Of a stretch of 64,000 bases of DNA, positions 63,995 to 64,000 are shown piece after piece. The DNA comes from Aporrectodea caliginosa (Eukaryota; Annelida; Clitellata; Crassiclitellata; Lumbricidae). Location of the stretch: positions 248,501 to 312,500 of the forward strand of contig JACEVL010000768.1 in the NCBI GenBank assembly GCA_020284085.1, read 5' to 3'. A model generated the notes under the pieces. That model saw only the letters and a list, made by a program, of their open reading frames with translations. It was not told the DNA's origin and ran no database searches. Positions within the stretch are counted from its first letter, which is position 1; every line of letters begins with the position of its first letter. A program made the translations under genes and the position numbers.

Positions 63995-64000
63995 ATTACT

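Overview
This is a window of animal (metazoan) nuclear DNA. It has spliced genes with many short exons and GT-AG introns, a cluster of eukaryotic tRNA genes, and a dense load of SINEs, LINE fragments, DNA-transposon derivatives and microsatellites. The genes are a collagen prolyl 3-hydroxylase, an importin-13 and a SEA-domain membrane protein, which point to an animal. The compact exons and unfamiliar tRNA-derived SINE families suggest a marine invertebrate. I cannot name the species. SINE-A to SINE-D are my own labels.

Layout. (1) 0-5.1 kb: six intact tRNA-Pro genes (AGG and TGG anticodons) plus one degenerate copy, in a partly duplicated block invaded by hAT-like elements. (2) 5.1-7.7 kb: no gene, only repeats. 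(3) 7,708-23,192, minus strand: an 18-exon leprecan-family prolyl 3-hydroxylase gene. By my splice reconstruction it stays in one frame across two consecutive catalytic domains (946 residues), and there is an alternative copy of one catalytic exon. (4) 23.2-26.4 kb: a head-to-head intergenic region with a hAT-like element. (5) 26,450-46,461, plus strand: a complete 28-exon importin-13 gene (955 residues) with a 27-nt micro-exon. (6) 46.5-49.6 kb: tail-to-tail intergenic region with SINEs. (7) 49,642-61,049, minus strand: a 10-exon gene for a secreted-then-membrane-anchored type I protein (828 residues) with a mucin-like stalk, a SEA domain with a G-S cleavage motif, one transmembrane helix and a long cytoplasmic tail. 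(8) 61.4-64 kb: a 5'-truncated LINE interrupted in frame by a second LINE fragment.

All exon joins were worked out by eye from splice sites, phase continuity and family similarity. In each of the three genes the exon lengths sum to a multiple of three with one open frame. The three protein genes have no obvious shared pathway: collagen modification in the ER, nuclear transport, and cell-surface function respectively.

The main novelty candidates are the double-headed prolyl 3-hydroxylase with its paired alternative exon, a cohort of hAT-type elements of which seven keep perfect 8-bp target duplications (three of them nested in copies of one SINE), and a family of about 70-bp TTAA-flanked mini-elements.
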